Below, in pieces: positions 34,201 to 39,603 of a DNA stretch of 64,000 bases. Position 1 is the first letter of the stretch. Every line of letters begins with the position of its first letter. The notes beneath the pieces are model-generated. The model did not search any database. It worked only from the letters and a program-made list of their open reading frames with translations, and was not told where the DNA came from. The stretch spans positions 372,001 through 436,000 of the forward strand of contig NZ_SODM01000003.1 of assembly GCF_004368785.1 (NCBI RefSeq), written 5' to 3'. Position numbers and translations under genes: made by a program. The DNA comes from Flavobacterium sp. 270 (GTDB lineage Bacteria; Bacteroidota; Bacteroidia; Flavobacteriales; Flavobacteriaceae).

Positions 34201-34324
34201 TAAAAATACATTCTCATTTAATTCAGGTGCAATAGAAAATAAAAAAATTAATAATTCAATTGTTGACATTTTGGAGGGGACAGAACCAGCTTTTATTAAA
34301 AGAAAAGATAAATATGGATTTTAA
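31289..34324 (+). CDS. PHP-domain / SMC-like ATPase (TrlF-type)
   Basis: The 1011-residue protein fuses a PHP phosphoesterase domain (WDLHVHTP at about 11-18, FGITDYF, and PVFNGSDAHSF near 235) to an ABC/SMC-type ATPase. The ATPase has Walker A GNKGKGKS at about 343, a coiled-coil insertion at about 450-800, signature LSPGERGAA at about 890, Walker B PLIIDQPEDNLD at about 912 and H-loop IIVTHNPN. This layout is used by TrlF-family proteins and resembles several nuclease-ATPase defence proteins. The gene is visibly more AT-rich than its neighbours and stands alone, which suggests horizontal acquisition. A defence role is inference. Confidence 0.85.
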   Translation: MSNRGSEWRKWDLHVHTPATKLANNFKLSEGEDPWDKYCEFIEDCDVEVFGITDYFVIDSYIKFIEKFKEKFPQSTKVFFPNVEFRLSDKNKDAEHIQFHIIFSNAKATIEKITPFLSRLPLISTDDIKLTSKFCSENDLTEVTYKKAMVNLDITIDKLKESFSSDEYIVISLASGYGSLRPGKSDTRGAEYAKEIDKRCKAFFGSSKDTDFYLNKKDGRSAYNLKPKPVFNGSDAHSFQNLEDKLGKSYIKIDGEGQVCDYSEITWIKAEKTFEGLLQVLNEPENRIFIGDHPVVLDRIGEFPNKYINSIEIDQIDSYDDKDGVWFKKQKAYINPELTVVIGNKGKGKSAITDVIGLCGNSHRQKDFSFLNNKKFKKKELAKNFKSLLLWYDGNKNEKNLNDIIDENSIEKVKYIPQNFFEDLCNNIDDDKAFKKEINDVVFRHIDETERLNKNSFDDFIQDKQTAIYNQIKLIKNKISELNTEIIDKQNKTAKNHIENLVSNLKERETELENLKKNAPIKNYDEGLISNLDNNPNFKRTSEITASISNLKEEEKAYVERLTIINSDILKLNQLEERIKNEEVSVNQFIDNETFILKEFNIDPQKVFSQKIKFDITVITNTKMSLRNEKINIELNLGKVVYDEILHSSLNVDVSNFIYNKIIKLTNEHSSLLSGLEGNTKAYQEFVKQDKEWKEKQENLLGDETGKNLNTINYFKKEIERCEKDYVIDLAKFKEERISLSLDIYNKKKEIIDIYLALKNNVEKIIDDNSDKIKEYNINIDATFEINSFTSNFLDYINKSISGKFYGTNESEKVIKELINSTDINDQESFKEFLEDIQSKFEDNGDKSQPPFNQLRQNKEPLEFYDFIFGLDFLKEKYELKLDNKSIEQLSPGERGAALIVFYLLLDSNDIPLIIDQPEDNLDNHSVYKILVPFIKDAKKRRQIIIVTHNPNLAIVSDAELVIHVNIDKEHKNTFSFNSGAIENKKINNSIVDILEGTEPAFIKRKDKYGF

Positions 34325-34447
34325 TATCTCAAAAAAATCAACATTTAAATAATCATACCAATAACAATTTCTAACTTTACTATAAATTATCAAAAATTAA
34401 AAATATTAAATAAAGTAAGTTATTTCTTTCTTTTTAAAGTAAAATCA

Positions 34448-34619
34448 TATCTTTGTAAAGTCAAAACATACCCAGGATTATATCCTGAAAACTTTAATAA
34501 GTTAACAATAAGCGAAGCCCTCATTCACGTTGCTGGAGCTAGTGATAGCCCTGAACGCATTCCTGGAATGTTTTGACACAACCGAAAATGAGGGTTTCGT
34601 GCGTTTAATATTTTCCGTT
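34448..34619 (+). promoter_or_regulatory. Promoter and structured leader of the 93-aa gene
   Basis: TATCTTTG at 34448-34455 matches the -7 consensus. The following ~160-base leader can fold into CAGGAT/ATCCTG, a hairpin GCTA-GTGA-TAGC with a GNRA loop, CATTCC/GGAATG, and a closing 12-bp stem GAAGCCCTCATT / AATGAGGGTTTC (one G-U). This looks like a multibranched regulatory RNA; I cannot name a known class. Confidence 0.5.
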
Positions 34620-34901
34620 ATGTCAAAAGAAAATCAAAAAACACAACAAGATGTAATGCCATCCGTGGCGAACTTCCTTTCAGACGTTTGGTTTGAAGGA
34701 AACTTTAAAGAACAACCTTTGTACCTGCAGGAAATCTTCGAGCTTCTACTCGAAACAGAAATGGGTGATAATCTCGATCTAAGGGTCAAAATGTTAGGCT
34801 GTATTAGAACAAGCAGAAATCTGGCAGAGACTTTGGCGCCGTTTTCAAATACGCAGATTGTAAATGCGTGCAACACTATGGCGGGTGCCAAAAATATTTA
34901 A
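34620..34901 (+). CDS. 93-residue protein of unknown function
   Basis: From the ATG at 34620 the product starts MSKENQKTQQDVMPSVANF and is 93 residues, soluble and mainly helical. The frame is open further upstream to a TTG at 34530. That part overlaps the structured leader and has G/C-rich third positions unlike genes here, so I do not include it. No family is recognised. The 3' end with its terminator is duplicated 2.2 kb downstream (37065-37146). Confidence 0.65.
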   Translation: MSKENQKTQQDVMPSVANFLSDVWFEGNFKEQPLYLQEIFELLLETEMGDNLDLRVKMLGCIRTSRNLAETLAPFSNTQIVNACNTMAGAKNI

Positions 34902-34910
34902 TAAAAAGAA

Positions 34911-34947
34911 AAACCCGCAAACATTAAATTTGCGGGTATTTTTTTGT
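34911..34947 (+). terminator. Terminator of the 93-aa gene
   Basis: ACCCGCAAA and TTTGCGGGT form the stem, followed by a long T run. The copy at 37.1 kb keeps pairing through compensating changes. Confidence 0.85.
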
Positions 34948-34992
34948 TTGGAAAAACCATTTGCCCACACAACTTACTTTCGAGTGTTTGAA

Positions 34993-35091
34993 TTATTTAT
35001 ATTTCTTGGATATTTTATAAATAGATATTGAGCAAATAATAATTAATACAATAGAAATAAATCCACTCAAAAATATTTGTTTAAATGGCAT
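34993..35091 (-). CDS. 32-residue single-helix membrane peptide
   Basis: ATG at 35091 opens MPFKQIFLSGFISIVLIIIC and ends KISKKYK. It is one hydrophobic helix with a basic end. The start overlaps the stop of an upstream coding remnant as TAATG, typical of translational coupling. It may be a remnant of an immunity or holin-like gene; this is a guess. Confidence 0.4.
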   Translation of the reverse strand: MPFKQIFLSGFISIVLIIICSISIYKISKKYK

Positions 35092-35190
35092 TATTCAATT
35101 TTCCAAGGATCATTAACTCTATTTTTTATTTGATAGTGTATCTCCTTTCTATCAAACCATCTAAATCTATTGTGTTCCAAACAGTTTATA
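35091..35190 (-). pseudogene. Orphan tail related to the 422-aa effector-like gene
   Basis: The minus frame ending at 35091 reads HNRFRWFDRKEIHYQIKN and ends NDPWKIE. The first ten residues repeat those at positions 165-174 of the 422-residue protein, and the DNA is nearly identical over about 35 bases (35146-35181 versus 36364-36399). There is no start codon. It looks like the leftover of a related protein after recombination. Confidence 0.55.
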
Positions 35191-35216
35191 GAAATGTTTA
35201 CTAAAAAAATAAAGTG

Positions 35217-35615
35217 TTATTTGATCTGTTTTTTATCAACAATATTTAAATTTTGTTTTATTGAATACAAAGAAAACACAGATAGTAGTGTGCCAGCATA
35301 TAAAAGAGCTACACCGACTAATAGTAGAATATTCTTCTTATTTATCATTTTTAAATTCAAGATAAAAATTAACTTTAATAGTAATAAGAAAGGAAATATT
35401 AAACAAATAAAAAAAAACAATCCAAAAAATAATGTAATGATTAAAGCAAAAATTCCATTAAGATTCAAAGGAAAATCTGTATTATTAAAATATTGGTGAG
35501 CGTTATTATCAAAATGAAATAGTATAGTTAATAAAATAAACATAAAGAATAAATAAAATTCAATCTTTAGTATGTTTATAAAATTATGTTTTAAAAAAAG
35601 TTTAAATTTATTCAT
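35217..35615 (-). CDS. Three-helix membrane protein, candidate immunity partner
   Basis: A 132-residue very hydrophobic protein with membrane segments at about 18-34, 53-80 and 93-115. No family is recognised. It starts two bases after the stop of the 422-residue candidate peptidase and is on the same strand. This pairing of a large soluble protein with a small membrane protein is usual for effector/immunity pairs; the role is inferred only from that. Confidence 0.55.
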   Translation of the reverse strand: MNKFKLFLKHNFINILKIEFYLFFMFILLTILFHFDNNAHQYFNNTDFPLNLNGIFALIITLFFGLFFFICLIFPFLLLLKLIFILNLKMINKKNILLLVGVALLYAGTLLSVFSLYSIKQNLNIVDKKQIK

Positions 35616-35617
35616 AA

Positions 35618-36886
35618 TTATTTACCAGCTATATATCCAAAAAAACCATCCTTAAAAACATCATAAGAAAGAGTCCAAATTCTGGTTCCTCCCCAAGTAT
35701 ATACATTAACATCTACTAATTCAGTAATATCGTTGCAATTTATATCGATTAATCCAACCCAATGAGTAGGAACTGTAAAAATTGATTTTTTATTTTTTGA
35801 AAAATTATCACTATCTATTAGTAATCCTATTCTATATCCTAGCTTTAGTTTATCTTGTAATTTATTTACCCAAACAGATGCGCCTCTTGATCTTGACATA
35901 ACTAGATTGGTATCATTAATAACATCTTTATAATTAGCCATATCTTTCATTAATTGTGCAACTTCATGAGGCAACGTTAATCCTGTCCCTCCCTCAATAA
36001 TTCCCCCAGCATTAGGTCCGTTAGGATCATAATCAAAAACTGAGTTCATGTTATCTTTTAAACAAATTAAAAATATAAAATCAGCTAACGCCATCTTTTT
36101 TGTTGATAGAGATTCTTCTGGATAAACAATATCAGTTTGCTTATATTCTATTAAATGTTGATCATTATCAATAACCAATTTGTAACCTGTTAAGGCGTTT
36201 TTTGCTTTTCCTTTTCGGTGTATATCTAAGATAAAATTTTTATAAGCTTGACCATTTTCTCGTGCAAAATTGAATCCCACGACAGCAATTCCGCACATGG
36301 AACTTCCGCCTTGATCAATTAGATAGGAATTTATAATTCGATCTTCAATTTCTTGTTTTAGCTGTTTTCTATCAAACCATCTAAACCTATTGTGTTTCCA
36401 AATTTTAAGTTCACTTTCCTTTTCTGGATATTTTAAATAAGCTCTAACATAAACAAAACGCCCGCAAAGATCTTCTTCGGCCATTACAATTTTTATATTA
36501 TCTCCTTTTGCTGATAAAGGAATTTCTATCCATTTATTTTCTGATAAACTATGATATTTTATCATCCAATTTATGTTGTTTATATTGGACGGTACATTGT
36601 TTATATAGCTTTTTACTTTAAATTGATATGTATTTCCAAAAATCATCCCTTTTTGTAAATTTCCGCTTAAATCATTAGCAGAACCATCTTCTAAAGGAGT
36701 TATCAATTCTATTTCTTTTACGCCTTCTTTTAAAGGCGGATCTTGAGGATCGCCATACGTATATTTTGGAGCAAAATAATCTATATATCCATTAGAATTA
36801 ATCTCAACACCTTCTTTAGCGTACCATCTTGTTGTGCCACCTACTTTTATATTTACATTTCCGCCCACTCTTATATTTTCTGACAT
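35618..36886 (-). CDS. Candidate papain-like peptidase effector
   Basis: The 422-residue protein has no signal peptide. The N-terminus (VGGNVNIKVGG, then TTRWYAKEGVEI) is followed by a beta-sandwich-like region (about 60-155). The C-terminal half contains LIDQGGSSMCGIAVVG (Cys198) and PTHWVGLIDI (His375, Asp381). Cys-His-Asp in this context suggests a C39/NlpC-like cysteine peptidase fold. With the membrane protein next to it and a duplicated fragment downstream, it fits a polymorphic toxin, perhaps of T6SS. No secretion gene lies in the window, so this is tentative. Confidence 0.55.
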   Translation of the reverse strand: MSENIRVGGNVNIKVGGTTRWYAKEGVEINSNGYIDYFAPKYTYGDPQDPPLKEGVKEIELITPLEDGSANDLSGNLQKGMIFGNTYQFKVKSYINNVPSNINNINWMIKYHSLSENKWIEIPLSAKGDNIKIVMAEEDLCGRFVYVRAYLKYPEKESELKIWKHNRFRWFDRKQLKQEIEDRIINSYLIDQGGSSMCGIAVVGFNFARENGQAYKNFILDIHRKGKAKNALTGYKLVIDNDQHLIEYKQTDIVYPEESLSTKKMALADFIFLICLKDNMNSVFDYDPNGPNAGGIIEGGTGLTLPHEVAQLMKDMANYKDVINDTNLVMSRSRGASVWVNKLQDKLKLGYRIGLLIDSDNFSKNKKSIFTVPTHWVGLIDINCNDITELVDVNVYTWGGTRIWTLSYDVFKDGFFGYIAGK

Positions 36887-37064
36887 AATTATTGCTCTTT
36901 ACGGTTATAATAAAAGTTAATTTTTAGCTTTTCTATAAATTTAAAGCAAACAACAAACAGTGAGTTGCCTATAAAGGGTTTTTATATAATACAATAAGAC
37001 TTTTGCTATCTGCATTTTTAAGATTGATTAAACTTTTTTTCTTTTTTCAGATTTAAAAATTTAA
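36887..37064. other. AT-rich spacer, nothing recognised
   Basis: Upstream spacer of the effector-like gene. It must contain its promoter, but I see no clear TTTG/TAnnTTTG pair, repeat or small gene. Confidence 0.5.
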
Positions 37065-37103
37065 AATGCGTGCAACACTATCGCGGGTGCCAAAACAAAC
37101 TAA
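37065..37103 (+). pseudogene. 3' remnant of a paralogue of the 93-aa gene
   Basis: The frame reads NACNTIAGAKTN and stop, matching NACNTMAGAKNI at the end of the 93-residue protein. The homology starts abruptly at 37064 and continues through the terminator. The rest of the gene is missing; the island at 34.9-36.9 kb lies in its place. Confidence 0.65.
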
Positions 37104-37110
37104 TAAAAAC

Positions 37111-37149
37111 AAAACCCTGCAAACACCAATTTGCAGGGTATTTTTTTTC
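37111..37149 (+). terminator. Terminator of the truncated paralogue
   Basis: ACCCTGCAAA and TTTGCAGGGT form a 10-bp stem plus T run. Compared with the copy at 34.91 kb the stem differs by paired changes, so both copies were maintained as functional terminators. Confidence 0.8.
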
Positions 37150-37255
37150 AAATGGTATTGAATCTAAGAATAATTAATTTTAAGTTTTAATGATTATTAG
37201 CATGTTTTATTTTTAACTTTTTTAGCATAAAATGTTAAATTAAGAAATAAATAGC

Positions 37256-37263
37256 TACATTTG
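37256..37263 (+). promoter_or_regulatory. -7 element of the 36-aa mini-gene
   Basis: TACATTTG is a full match to TAnnTTTG, 24 bases before the mini-gene ATG. No clear -33 TTTG is seen. Confidence 0.5.
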
Positions 37264-37287
37264 TACTTCAAATAAAAGCAAAAAGAA

Positions 37288-37398
37288 ATGCGTACTAGTT
37301 TAATTAAAACACTAAATAATGATCGTCTGGCAGGATTTGCCTCGGCGAGAAGTTATGGATGTAGTATGTATTTTTTCGAAGAGAAAGATAAATTGTAA
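37288..37398 (+). CDS. 36-residue peptide mini-gene
   Basis: ATG at 37288 preceded by AAAAAGAA gives MRTSLIKTLNNDRLAGFASA followed by a Cys/Tyr/Phe-containing part and EEKDKL. It has its own -7 box and its own terminator, so it forms a complete transcription unit of about 190 bases. No homologue is recognised. A precursor peptide, small regulator or leader peptide are all possible. Confidence 0.5.
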   Translation: MRTSLIKTLNNDRLAGFASARSYGCSMYFFEEKDKL

Positions 37399-37425
37399 TA
37401 TCGTATTCGAGATTAAAAAATATAG

Positions 37426-37459
37426 AAAGCGTCCTTTTATTTAGGGCGCTTTTTTTTTG
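37426..37459 (+). terminator. Terminator of the 36-aa mini-gene
   Basis: AAAGCGTCC (37426-37434) pairs with GGGCGCTTT (37444-37452) with one G-U pair, followed by T's. Confidence 0.82.
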
Positions 37460-37741
37460 CACTTCGACTTCGCTCAGTGTGACATAATGCGAGTTTAGGC
37501 ATTGCTCAATTTGATAAAACGAAATAGGAATTAACTTATATAATAGAAATAATTAAAAAAAATGAATGAAAAATTTTTTATTGATTAACCCAAATAGAGT
37601 AAAAAAGACTTGGAGAGTAATTGGATGAATGACAATCATTTAATATAAAATGAAAATCTGCACTAGTATGCGGACAGGAATTTCTTTGCTTTTATTTTTG
37701 GTTTAAATAATTGAAAATCAATAAATTAGTTTTAAAATAAA

Positions 37742-37774
37742 TTTGGAGAATTGATTTTTTCAATATTATATTTG
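37742..37774 (+). promoter_or_regulatory. Promoter of the 30-aa mini-gene
   Basis: TTTG at 37742-37745, a 21-base spacer and TATATTTG at 37767-37774. The stretch 37460-37741 before it shows a short REP-like fragment (ACTTCGACTTCGCTCAGTGT, from 37461) and nothing else. Confidence 0.55.
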
Positions 37775-37834
37775 TCGAAGAAATCACAATCAGGGTTTCA
37801 AATAAAAAAAATTAAAAATAATACATATATAAAA

Positions 37835-37927
37835 ATGGATTTCAGTTTAGAATATAAAATAGAATTAGTAAAACCAGGCTCGGCCTTTGGAAATATTACA
37901 ATGCAGGTGCATACACATGGACTATAA
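37835..37927 (+). CDS. 30-residue peptide mini-gene
   Basis: ATG at 37835 opens MDFSLEYKIELVKPGSAFGN and ends QVHTHGL. The stop codon lies in a small palindrome (37923-37944), and a terminator follows. Like the 36-residue gene 0.5 kb upstream it has its own promoter and terminator and no recognised family. Confidence 0.45.
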   Translation: MDFSLEYKIELVKPGSAFGNITMQVHTHGL

Positions 37928-37952
37928 GATAAGTATATCTTATAATGATCAT

Positions 37953-37980
37953 AAGCACCTTTAATCGGGTGCTTTTTTTA
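37953..37980 (+). terminator. Terminator of the 30-aa mini-gene
   Basis: AAGCACC (37953-37959) pairs with GGTGCTT (37968-37974), then T's. Confidence 0.85.
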
Positions 37981-37996
37981 TGCGTTTTTGCCACGA

Positions 37997-38014
37997 TCCC
38001 GATAGCTATCGGGA
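37997..38014. repeat. Palindrome TCCCGATAGCTATCGGGA
   Basis: The same 18-base palindrome is present at 28207 and 29917, and a diverged pair (with ATAGTAATCGGG) at 52.65-52.75 kb. Confidence 0.8.
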
Positions 38015-38054
38015 CTAAGACGCAAAGTTTAAAAGTTTAAAAAAATAGTAAAAA

Positions 38055-38219
38055 ATGAATCAAAAAATAGCCATTAAGACAGATCATTATTTTGATCAAA
38101 CAGATTTAAGTCGATTTAGGAAGTACTCCATTTCTTGTGATGAAGGCGGCGCCTCGAAACTTATGAAACTATGGAAGGCTGAGGTAAATTTTAGGGATAA
38201 AGCAATGTCAATAACATGA
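38055..38219 (+). CDS. 54-residue small protein of unknown function
   Basis: ATG at 38055 gives MNQKIAIKTDHYFDQTDLSR and continues to a TGA at 38217. It is basic, with one Cys and no membrane segment. It lies in the same orphan stretch as the two mini-genes and upstream of the 189-residue gene. Support is limited to an open frame with a plausible start. Confidence 0.35.
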   Translation: MNQKIAIKTDHYFDQTDLSRFRKYSISCDEGGASKLMKLWKAEVNFRDKAMSIT

Positions 38220-38258
38220 TATTGCGCTGATAATGTAAAGGTGCATGTAAACCTTTGA

Positions 38259-38308
38259 GGTTATTGGTTTCCCTGAATTACGAAGTATTCCTGAGATTCT
38301 CAATAACC
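38259..38308 (+). other. Hairpin in the leader of the 189-aa gene
   Basis: GGTTATTG (38259-38266) is inverted as CAATAACC (38301-38308), 17 bases before the ATG. The loop has a near-repeat (CCCTGAATTACGAAG / TTCCTGAG). It could affect translation. Confidence 0.35.
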
Positions 38309-38324
38309 ATTAAAATAAAATATC

Positions 38325-38894
38325 ATGCACAACAATACATTAAAAGATTATAAAAAAGCGATTAGAAGAAAATATGAGATAGAAAAAGAAGGACAACACT
38401 TTGATTATTTGTACAGTCCGTCTCGTGGAAAACTACGTGATTTCTGCTGGATGATTTTCGAAGGTAATCCAACTCCCGACGATTTGAACGTCTTTAAAAA
38501 CCTGTTCGCTATGGATTTTGAACACACCAAAAAGAATAAGTTTAAGGAGAAAAAAGACAAGTTCAGACCTATCGAAACATTCTTTAAAGGAGAAACAGAT
38601 TTGACAAATATTGATGCTATAAATATGGCTGCGATTTTGGTTGATTTCGAATCACGTCCTTTTAAGAAATTTAGAACGGAAGAAATAAAAAAGGTTGAAA
38701 CCAGAGACAACGCTAAAGTGAAAAGTAAAGCTAAAGCAGTTGTTGAAATGGAAAGTTTTGTAAAAGATAAAAAAGAAAAAACTCGAAAACATTCTGAGAA
38801 AAAAAGTCTTTTTGCAAACTTTAAAAATCTCTTTTCTAAGAAAACAGAACAGGATTTCTATCCGGGAAAGATAATCACGAATTTGAGTGGCTAA
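38325..38894 (+). CDS. Basic protein of unknown function
   Basis: A 189-residue strongly basic soluble protein. The N-terminal half (about 1-115) looks folded (YLYSPSRGKLRDFCWMIFEG). The second half is a Lys-rich low-complexity linker (about 118-165), then LFANFKNLFSKKTEQDFYPG. No family is recognised. It may bind nucleic acid, but only the charge suggests so. Confidence 0.6.
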   Translation: MHNNTLKDYKKAIRRKYEIEKEGQHFDYLYSPSRGKLRDFCWMIFEGNPTPDDLNVFKNLFAMDFEHTKKNKFKEKKDKFRPIETFFKGETDLTNIDAINMAAILVDFESRPFKKFRTEEIKKVETRDNAKVKSKAKAVVEMESFVKDKKEKTRKHSEKKSLFANFKNLFSKKTEQDFYPGKIITNLSG

Positions 38895-38932
38895 CGTTGC
38901 GTTGACCAAACGAAAAGTAGTATCGTAAAAAG

Positions 38933-38963
38933 AAAACCGCCGGTAAAAAGACTGGCGGTTTTT
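38933..38963 (+). terminator. Terminator
   Basis: AAAACCGCCGGT (38933-38944) pairs with ACTGGCGGTTTT (38951-38962) with one wobble, followed by T. Confidence 0.82.
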
Positions 38964-38991
38964 AGTGATTAATTATTAAAAATGAAACAAA

Positions 38992-39537
38992 ATGAAAACT
39001 ACAGATAAAATTATTATCATAGATTTAGAAGCCACATGCTGGCAGGGCGAGGTCCCGAAGGGCCAGCAAAATGAAATTATTGAAATCGGATTAGCGGTCT
39101 TAGATGCACAAAGCGGAGAAATTACCCAAAACAAAGGTATTCTCATCAAACCGCAACGATCTACGGTGAGTTCGTTTTGTACGGAGCTTACCACTATTAC
39201 ACAGGATTTACTGGATAAAAACGGAGTGAGTTTTGAAGAAGCAATAGATCAATTAACAGAGGAATATCAACCCGATTTATATACTTGGGCAAGTTACGGT
39301 CAGTACGATCTGAATATGCTTCAAAAACAATGTAAATCCTTTGGAATTCCGTACCCGATGGGCGATCAACATATTAATGTGAAAACCTGGTTTGCCGAAA
39401 AGTTCGGCTTGCAAAAACCAACCGGAATGAACGGTGCTTTAGCATTGTTAAAACTTTCGCTGGAAGGAACGCATCACCGCGGTATTGACGATGCCAAAAA
39501 CATTGCTAAAATTATGCATTGGTGTCTGCGTAATTAA
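38992..39537 (+). CDS. DEDDh 3'-5' exonuclease (ERI-1/KapD-like)
   Basis: The 181-residue protein has Exo I IIDLEATCW (Asp11, Glu13), Exo II ASYGQYDLNML and Exo III HHRGIDDAKNIAKI (His and Asp), so the DEDDh set is complete. The stand-alone domain with EATCW resembles ERI-1/RNase T-type RNA exonucleases more than DNA polymerase epsilon. It probably trims structured RNA 3' ends. It is monocistronic. Confidence 0.85.
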   Translation: MKTTDKIIIIDLEATCWQGEVPKGQQNEIIEIGLAVLDAQSGEITQNKGILIKPQRSTVSSFCTELTTITQDLLDKNGVSFEEAIDQLTEEYQPDLYTWASYGQYDLNMLQKQCKSFGIPYPMGDQHINVKTWFAEKFGLQKPTGMNGALALLKLSLEGTHHRGIDDAKNIAKIMHWCLRN

Positions 39538-39551
39538 ATAGGTTGTATTAA

Positions 39552-39585
39552 AAAAGGGCTGTCTTATTGAGACAGCCCTTTTCCG
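39552..39585. terminator. Bidirectional terminator
   Basis: AAAAGGGCTGTC (39552-39563) and GACAGCCCTTTT (39571-39582), a perfect 12-bp stem between convergent genes. Confidence 0.9.
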
Positions 39586-39603
39586 TTGGTTACTTTATTT
39601 TGA

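Noticed and set aside
34530..34619. N-terminal extension of the 93-residue protein
   Set aside because: The region forms a multibranched RNA fold and codon third positions differ from local genes.
34865..37149. att-site direct repeats of an integrative element
   Set aside because: Identity is only partial, with compensating changes in the terminator, and no integrase is present. Diverged paralogues explain it better.
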